Positions 12,927 through 17,863 of a DNA stretch of 17,863 bases are shown one piece after another; positions within the stretch are counted from its first letter, which is position 1; each line of letters begins with the position of its first letter. The translations under genes were made by a program, and so were the position numbers. Origin of the DNA: SIG598 sp045538015 (GTDB lineage: Bacteria > Bacillota > Clostridia > Oscillospirales > Acutalibacteraceae); the NCBI GenBank assembly GCA_045538015.1, contig JAZSQO010000098.1:1-17863 (forward strand), given 5' to 3'. The notes below the pieces were generated by a model. It ran no database searches. It saw only the letters and a list, made by a program, of their open reading frames with translations, and was not told the DNA's origin.

Positions 12927-14699
12927 ATGAGCGATTTCATTTTCAACGCGCTGTCACTTCTTGGCGGACTGGCCATGTTCCTGTTCGGAATGAACGTGAT
13001 GGGCAATTCTCTTGAAAAAAGAGCCGGAAGTCAGCTGAAAAACATTCTGGCCAATCTGACCTCGAGCCCGCTCAAGGGCTTTCTGCTGGGTCTGGGCGTC
13101 ACCGCCGTTATCCAGAGCAGCTCGGCAACAACGGTAATGGTGGTCGGCTTTGTCAACTCCGGCATCATGCAGCTGCAGCACGCCATCGGAGTTATCATGG
13201 GTGCCAATCTGGGCACCTCGGTCACCTCCTGGCTGCTCAGCCTTTCGGGTATTGAGGGCAACGATGTGTTCCTCCTCCAGCTGCTCAAGCCCTCCTCCTT
13301 TACACCGATACTCGCCTTTATCGGCATAATCCTTTATATGTTCTGCAAGCGGCAGAAGCAGAAGGATACCGGCCTCATCCTCCTCGGCTTTGCTGTGCTG
13401 ATGTTCGGCATGGAGACCATGTCCGCCGCTGTCAAGCCTCTTGCCGGAAACGAGGACTTCCAGCAGCTGATGATCCTTTTCTCCAACCCCTTGTTTGGTG
13501 TGCTGGCCGGTACCGTTCTGACCGCCATCATCCAGTCCTCTTCCGCTTCCGTAGGTATCCTGCAGGCTCTGTCCATGACCGGCGGCATCACCTGCGCCAC
13601 CGCCATTCCCATTATCATGGGACAGAATATCGGCACCTGCGTCAGCGCTCTTCTTTCCTCCATCGGCGCTACCAAAAACGCCCGCCGCGCGGCGGTCATC
13701 CATGTTGTTTTCAATGTGCTTGCCACGCTTATCATTCTCCCGCTCTACTATCTAATCGAGTCACTGCTTGTCAGATTCTCTTCCTTCTCCATCGGAGCCA
13801 TTCCCGTTGACCCGCTGGTCATCGCCATCATCCACACTGTATTCAACCTGCTGGCGGTCATGATACTCATGCCCTTCACCAAGCAGATCGAGCAGCTTTC
13901 CAAGCTCCTTGTGCGCGACCGGAAGAACGAGGTGGGCGAGCAGCTTCTGGACAAGCGTCTGCTGGCCACTCCCTCGGTTGCCGTTGAGCGCTGCCGCGAG
14001 GTTGCCGGCACCATGGCCGAGATCTCCGTCAATTCCCTTGTGAAGGCTCTCGATCTTCTCACCGACTACTCCGTGAAGCTGGCCGACGAGATCCGCGCCG
14101 ACGAGGCCACCGTTGACCATTACGAGGACGAGATCGGCACCTACCTTGTCAAGCTGAGCAGCCATCGTATGTCTGAGGCCGACAGCGCCGAGGTCTCCAA
14201 GCTGCTGCACATCATCGGTGACTTCGAGCGCATCTCCGACCACGCCGTCAACATCGTTGAATCGGCCGAGGAGATAAACGACAAGAAGCTCGCCCTCTCT
14301 CCCGAGGCTCAGCACGAGCTTTCGGTCATGCTGGACGCCATCCGCGAGATCCTCGACCTTGCCCTTCAGGCCTTCCGGGACAACGACTACGACAAGGCTC
14401 TGATGATCGAGCCCCTCGAGGATGTTATCGACCACCTCAGAGACTCCCTCAAGCGCAGCCACATCGCCCGCCTGCAGCGCAACGAATGCACCATCGAGCT
14501 GGGCTTTATCCTTTCCGATATGCTCATCAACCTTGAGCGTGTTTCCGACCACTGCTCCAACGTGGGCTGCTGCATGATAGAGATGACCCACGAGAGTCTG
14601 GATGTTCACGATTATCTCATCAAGCTCAAGGCTCAGCCGGACAGCGAATTTACCTCCAGATACGATTTCTACCGGGCAAAATACTCCATCGCAAAATAA
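12927..14699 (+). CDS. Na+/phosphate cotransporter fused to a PhoU domain
   Basis: A 590-residue membrane protein of the NptA/YjbB type. The first 320 residues carry two inverted-topology Na/Pi cotransporter repeats, each with the QSSS signature: QSSSATTVM (63-71) with GANLGTS (92-98), and QSSSASVGI (203-211) with GQNIGTC (232-238). Residues 350-570 form a cytosolic PhoU domain of two three-helix units, with both metal-binding motifs present: GDFERISDHAVNI (431-443) and INLERVSDHCSNV (534-546). It should import phosphate using the sodium gradient. It lies 106 bp after phoB and 12 bp before phoR; the PhoU part probably reports uptake state to PhoR. The start has AAAGG 11 bases upstream. Family known; signalling role inferred. 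Confidence 0.93.
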   Translation: MSDFIFNALSLLGGLAMFLFGMNVMGNSLEKRAGSQLKNILANLTSSPLKGFLLGLGVTAVIQSSSATTVMVVGFVNSGIMQLQHAIGVIMGANLGTSVTSWLLSLSGIEGNDVFLLQLLKPSSFTPILAFIGIILYMFCKRQKQKDTGLILLGFAVLMFGMETMSAAVKPLAGNEDFQQLMILFSNPLFGVLAGTVLTAIIQSSSASVGILQALSMTGGITCATAIPIIMGQNIGTCVSALLSSIGATKNARRAAVIHVVFNVLATLIILPLYYLIESLLVRFSSFSIGAIPVDPLVIAIIHTVFNLLAVMILMPFTKQIEQLSKLLVRDRKNEVGEQLLDKRLLATPSVAVERCREVAGTMAEISVNSLVKALDLLTDYSVKLADEIRADEATVDHYEDEIGTYLVKLSSHRMSEADSAEVSKLLHIIGDFERISDHAVNIVESAEEINDKKLALSPEAQHELSVMLDAIREILDLALQAFRDNDYDKALMIEPLEDVIDHLRDSLKRSHIARLQRNECTIELGFILSDMLINLERVSDHCSNVGCCMIEMTHESLDVHDYLIKLKAQPDSEFTSRYDFYRAKYSIAK

Positions 14700-14709
14700 G
14701 GAGGCCTCC
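14700..14709 (+). promoter_or_regulatory. Palindromic ribosome-binding site of phoR
   Basis: The strong Shine-Dalgarno AAGGAGG, seven bases before the phoR ATG, is part of the 10-bp palindrome GGAGGCCTCC, and the stop codon of the transporter gene lies directly before it. A palindrome without a loop cannot fold into a normal hairpin on itself, so the effect may be small. Translational coupling with the upstream gene is the simpler reading. Confidence 0.6.
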
Positions 14710-14711
14710 CT

Positions 14712-16361
14712 ATGGTAGGCAAATGCTTCCGGCGCATATTTCTCTCCGCCGTTGTGGCTCTGCTCATCGCCTTTCTTCTTGTGGCCGGACTGTCTCAGAA
14801 TTATCTTGTGTACACCCTCACCGGCGACATAAAGGTCGAAGCTCAGTACGCCGCCCACGGAATCAATCTGGCGGGGCGGGACTATCTGGAGCTGCTTGAT
14901 TCCACCCACCGTATAACCCTCATATCTCAGGACGGAACGGTGCTTTTTGACAACCAGTACGATACCGCCGAGCTTGAGAATCACTCCGACCGCGCCGAGG
15001 TGGTCAGCGCTCTGACCTCCGGCTCGGGAAGTATTGTCCGCTACTCCGACACCGCGTCGGAGATATACATCTACTACGCCATGCTGCTGGATAACGGCAT
15101 GGTCATCCGGGTGTCAGGCGCCAACATCTCCCTGCTTTCGCTGATGGGCGACATGGTCGTTCTGTTTCTGGCTCTGACGGCGCTGTTCGCGGTCATTTCC
15201 TATATCCTCGCCCGCCAGATATCAAAGAGCATCCGCGCCTCCGCCGAGTCCATCGACCTCGGCAATCCCGTCAAGACCTCGGGCACCGCCGAGTTTTCTC
15301 CTCTGCTCGATAAAATACGGCAGCAGGCCACCTTTATCCGCGACCAGATCGCCAAGCTCAGCCACCGTCAGGAGGAGTTCAGCGTCATCACCGAGAACAT
15401 GAGTGAAGGCTTTATTGTGGTCAACCGCCAGCGGGAAATTCTCTCCTACAACTCCAGCGCCATCCGCATTCTCGGCTCCGGGCTGTTCTCCGGCCATCCC
15501 ACTGTAGACGCTCTTGACAGCAGCGAGCCGCTGGTCAGCGCCGTAAACACCGCGCTGAGCGGAAGGCACAACGAGCAGGCCCTTGAGCTGGACGGCGCCA
15601 CATACCGCATTATCGCAAATCCGGTCTATCACCGTTCGGAGATAACCGGCGTGGTTATCGTTATCCTCGATGTGACCGAAAAGGAAAACCTCGAGCAGAT
15701 GCGCCGTGAGTTTACATCAAATGTATCCCACGAGCTGAAAACACCACTTACCTCCATCTGCGGCGCGGCGGAGATGCTGGAATCGGGACTGGTCAAGCCG
15801 GAGGACGTTTCCTCCTTTGCCGGAACCATCAACCGCGAGGCAAAGCGGCTGGTCTCCCTCATCGACGACATCCTTCAGCTTTCTCAGCTGGACGAAGCCG
15901 GCATCGTGCAGGAAATGACCGGGATCGACCTCCATGCCGTGTGCGCTTCGGTAATTGAGCGCCTCAGCGGCAGCGCCACCCGTCAGGGCATCAGCCTCAC
16001 CCTTGATGGACAGCCCGAAAGGATCATCGGCGTGCCCACCATAATCGACGAGCTGGTGTTCAATCTGTGCGACAACGCCATAAAGTACAATCGTCCCTCG
16101 GGCAGCGTCACAGTGACTGTGGGCCAGATTGACGGCCGGCCGGCTGTTACCGTTGCCGACACCGGCATCGGAATCGGTCGGGAGCATATCGGCCGGATCT
16201 TTGAGCGCTTTTACCGCGTTGACAAAAGCCGCAGCCGAGCCATCGGCGGCACCGGTCTTGGACTGTCCATAGTCAAGCACGCCGCCGCCCGACACAACGC
16301 CGACATCCTCGTGGACAGCGAGGAGGGCAAGGGCACAACCATCACCATTCTTTTCCAGTAG
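14712..16361 (+). CDS. phoR: PhoR-like membrane histidine kinase
   Basis: A 549-residue sensor kinase. Transmembrane helix 1 (about 9-28), an extracellular segment of some 110 residues (30-142) with a PAS/dCache-like look (RITLISQDGTVLFDN), transmembrane helix 2 (146-167), a HAMP-like linker, a cytosolic PAS domain (220-322), then the kinase core. It has the H box FTSNVSHELKTPLTS (334-348, phosphorylated His340), N box NLCDNAIKYN (451-460), DTGIGI (483-488), F box ERFYRVDKSRS (498-508) and GTGLGL (513-518). All catalytic motifs are intact. The partner is the PhoB-like regulator two genes upstream; the PhoU domain between them is the likely inhibitor. A strong terminator follows. It could sense a ligand other than phosphate through the extracellular part. 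Confidence 0.92.
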   Translation: MVGKCFRRIFLSAVVALLIAFLLVAGLSQNYLVYTLTGDIKVEAQYAAHGINLAGRDYLELLDSTHRITLISQDGTVLFDNQYDTAELENHSDRAEVVSALTSGSGSIVRYSDTASEIYIYYAMLLDNGMVIRVSGANISLLSLMGDMVVLFLALTALFAVISYILARQISKSIRASAESIDLGNPVKTSGTAEFSPLLDKIRQQATFIRDQIAKLSHRQEEFSVITENMSEGFIVVNRQREILSYNSSAIRILGSGLFSGHPTVDALDSSEPLVSAVNTALSGRHNEQALELDGATYRIIANPVYHRSEITGVVIVILDVTEKENLEQMRREFTSNVSHELKTPLTSICGAAEMLESGLVKPEDVSSFAGTINREAKRLVSLIDDILQLSQLDEAGIVQEMTGIDLHAVCASVIERLSGSATRQGISLTLDGQPERIIGVPTIIDELVFNLCDNAIKYNRPSGSVTVTVGQIDGRPAVTVADTGIGIGREHIGRIFERFYRVDKSRSRAIGGTGLGLSIVKHAAARHNADILVDSEEGKGTTITILFQ

Positions 16362-16366
16362 CTTAC

Positions 16367-16402
16367 AGCGTATCCGCCTGACCCGGGCGGGTACGCTTTT
16401 TT
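16367..16402 (+). terminator. Terminator of the phosphate operon
   Basis: A 13-bp stem with two T-G wobbles (16367-16379 with 16385-16397, AGCGTATCCGCCT/GGGCGGGTACGCT), a 5-nt loop and a TTTTTT tail, starting 6 bp after the phoR stop. Confidence 0.92.
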
Positions 16403-16418
16403 ATAAACGGCAGGCAGG

Positions 16419-16446
16419 TTGATTATTTTCCGCGATATGATATAAT
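16419..16446 (+). promoter_or_regulatory. Promoter of the acyltransferase gene
   Basis: -35 TTGATT (16419-16424), 16-bp spacer, perfect -10 TATAAT (16441-16446), 43 bp before the start codon and just after the phoR terminator. Confidence 0.72.
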
Positions 16447-16489
16447 CGTAATCAGGCAAGGAGCAATAAACTGGCAGAGGAGCATCGAA

Positions 16490-17821
16490 ATGAAAATTCC
16501 GACCAAGAAAATGTCATACGAAAAGGTACTGCGCCGCAGAAAGCCGAAGCACCGCAATCCGCGCAAGCCCAATATGCTGCTGCACGGGCTTATCCGCGCC
16601 TTCAGCACTGTTGATCTGATGGGCGTGCACTTCCGCTTTACCAAAAGCCGCATGAAGGAAATGGGCAAAGGGCCGTGGCTGGTGCTGATGAATCATTCCA
16701 GCTTTATCGACCTTGAAATAGCCCACAAGGTGCTGCCGCGACGCTTCTGCATTGTATGCACCTCCGACGGCTTTGTTGGCAAGGAAGGCCTGATGCGCTC
16801 CATCGGCTGCATTCCCACCCAGAAATTCGTCACCGATCCCACGCTGATGAGCGATATGCGCTATGCCCTCAACAAGCTGAAAACCAGCGTTCTGCTTTAT
16901 CCCGAAGCCAGCTACAGCTTTGACGGCCGGGCCACTCCCCTGCCCCGCCGGATGGGTCTGCTGCTCAAGCGGCTGAATGTGCCGGTGGTGACCATCACCA
17001 CCTACGGCGCCTTCGCCCGGGATCCGCTGTATAACTGTCTGCAGAAGCGCAAGGTGAAGGTCAGCGCCCATGTTCACGGTCTGCTCACTCCCGAGGAGAT
17101 CAAGGCAAAGAGCGTGCAGGAGCTGGACGACATTCTCGACGAGGCCTTCTCCTTTGACAACTTCGCCTGGCAGAAGGACAACGGCATTCACATCACCGAG
17201 CCCTTCCGTGCCGACGGCCTCAACCGCATTCTGTACAAGTGCGCGGCCTGCGGTACCGAAGGCGAAATGGAAGGCAAGGGCACAAAGCTCACCTGCCACG
17301 CTTGCGGCAAGGAATACGAGCTGAACACTCTCGGCCAGCTGGAGGCCGCCGAGGGAACGACCGAATTTTCCCACATTCCCGACTGGTACAGCTGGGAGCG
17401 TGAGCAGGTAAAGCAGGAGATAATCGACGGAAAATACTCCCTTGATATCCCAGTTGATATCGGCATGATGGTTGATTTCAAGGCCATCTACATGGTGGGC
17501 GACGGACGGCTCCGTCACGACGAAAACGGCTTTGAGCTCACCGGCTGCGACGGCAGGCTCAATTACACCCAGAAGCCTCAGGCCTGCTACGGACTTTATT
17601 CCGACTACTACTGGTACGAGATCGGCGATGTGATCTGCATCGGCAACGGCGACGCGCTGTACTACTGCTTCCCCAAGGGCGGTGATGTGGTGGCCAAGAC
17701 CCGCCTTGCCGCCGAGGAGCTGTATAAGCTCAAGAAAAAGAACCGCAGAGACCGGCAGGCGGAGAAAAACAGCGAAGCCGCCGAGCAGGCGTCTGAAACC
17801 GACAAGTCTCCCGAAGAATAG
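16490..17821 (+). CDS. PlsC-type acyltransferase with zinc ribbon and extra C-terminal domain
   Basis: A 443-residue protein, about twice the length of a plain 1-acyl-glycerol-3-phosphate acyltransferase. Residues 35-235 carry the acyltransferase fold: NHSSFID (68-74, catalytic His69 and Asp74), FVGKEGLMRSIGCIPTQK (95-112), YPEAS (137-141, in place of the usual FPEG) and PVVTITTYGAF (165-175). A zinc ribbon follows, Cys251-x2-Cys254-x14-Cys269-x2-Cys272. Residues 295-412 form an unassigned, Tyr/Trp-rich, mostly beta-looking domain, and the tail (414-443) is strongly charged. The N-terminus is very basic, which would help membrane binding. The start has GAGGAG seven bases upstream. It has its own promoter and terminator. 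Probable role is acylating lysophosphatidate or a related lipid; YPEAS and the extra domains leave the substrate open. Confidence 0.85.
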   Translation: MKIPTKKMSYEKVLRRRKPKHRNPRKPNMLLHGLIRAFSTVDLMGVHFRFTKSRMKEMGKGPWLVLMNHSSFIDLEIAHKVLPRRFCIVCTSDGFVGKEGLMRSIGCIPTQKFVTDPTLMSDMRYALNKLKTSVLLYPEASYSFDGRATPLPRRMGLLLKRLNVPVVTITTYGAFARDPLYNCLQKRKVKVSAHVHGLLTPEEIKAKSVQELDDILDEAFSFDNFAWQKDNGIHITEPFRADGLNRILYKCAACGTEGEMEGKGTKLTCHACGKEYELNTLGQLEAAEGTTEFSHIPDWYSWEREQVKQEIIDGKYSLDIPVDIGMMVDFKAIYMVGDGRLRHDENGFELTGCDGRLNYTQKPQACYGLYSDYYWYEIGDVICIGNGDALYYCFPKGGDVVAKTRLAAEELYKLKKKNRRDRQAEKNSEAAEQASETDKSPEE

Positions 17822-17829
17822 AAAAAAAG

Positions 17830-17863
17830 CCCGGAATACCGCGTACTTTTGCGGTATTCCGGG
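17830..17863. terminator. Perfect hairpin terminator after the acyltransferase gene
   Basis: A perfect 13-bp stem (17830-17842 with 17851-17863, CCCGGAATACCGC/GCGGTATTCCGGG) and an 8-nt loop. On the minus strand it is followed by CTTTTTTTC, so it would also stop transcription arriving from the right. The plus-strand tail lies beyond the window. Confidence 0.82.

Noticed and set aside
13761..14984. A 407-codon open frame on the minus strand across the transporter and kinase genes
   Set aside because: It crosses two well-supported genes and their junction, has no family motifs and low-complexity composition rich in Val, Gly and Asp; it is a shadow of the plus-strand genes.

Overview
The window looks like chromosome from an endospore-forming member of the Firmicutes, most likely a gut Clostridia of the Oscillospiraceae/Ruminococcaceae type. 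The evidence is a mother-cell sporulation sigma factor (SigK) with a typical pro-sequence, a Firmicutes-type NiaR repressor, strong Shine-Dalgarno sites, and a moderately GC-rich base composition with AT-rich intergenic gaps. Taxonomy is inferred from gene content only. No rRNA, tRNA, CRISPR array, phage or integrase gene was seen.

Layout. (1) 1-137: the right part of a small non-coding mobile repeat (MITE-like); a complete copy lies at 10303-10474. (2) 150-3859, minus strand: a de novo NAD operon, nadA-nadB-nadC-niaR, with a sigma-A type promoter, a NiaR-like operator over the -35, and a terminator after niaR. (3) 3986-4795, plus strand: sigK, read divergently from nadA, with a SigE-like promoter. 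It ends at a hairpin shared with the convergent gene. (4) 4813-8287, minus: one large c-di-GMP protein, PAS-GGDEF-PAS-degenerate GGDEF-EAL-PAS-PAS, with its own promoter and a 20-bp tandem repeat upstream. (5) 8355-11988, minus: a three-gene envelope/glycan operon (VTT/DedA-like membrane protein, PglC-type phosphoglycosyl transferase, PglF/CapD-type NDP-sugar 4,6-dehydratase). The complete MITE copy sits between its second and third genes. (6) 12070-16402, plus: a phosphate operon (PhoB-like regulator, Na+/phosphate cotransporter fused to PhoU, PhoR-like kinase) with a possible Pho-box array before the transporter and a strong terminator. (7) 16419-17863, plus: a PlsC-type acyltransferase with an extra zinc ribbon and an unassigned C-terminal domain, closed by a perfect 13-bp hairpin.

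How the parts work together. NadA, NadB and NadC carry out aspartate to nicotinate mononucleotide, and NiaR should close the loop by sensing nicotinate. In the phosphate operon the PhoU domain that normally links phosphate uptake to the PhoR kinase is carried on the transporter itself and is encoded between the regulator and the kinase. In the glycan operon the dehydratase makes a 4-keto-6-deoxy nucleotide sugar and the transferase would load a sugar phosphate onto undecaprenyl phosphate. No aminotransferase, acetyltransferase or further glycosyltransferase lies in the window, so the pathway must be completed elsewhere.

Most of the window is ordinary, well-recognised housekeeping. The parts most worth a second look are the PhoB/transporter-PhoU/PhoR arrangement, the MITE pair, the extended PlsC protein and the unusual repeats near promoters. 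I see no clearly new defence or mobile system.
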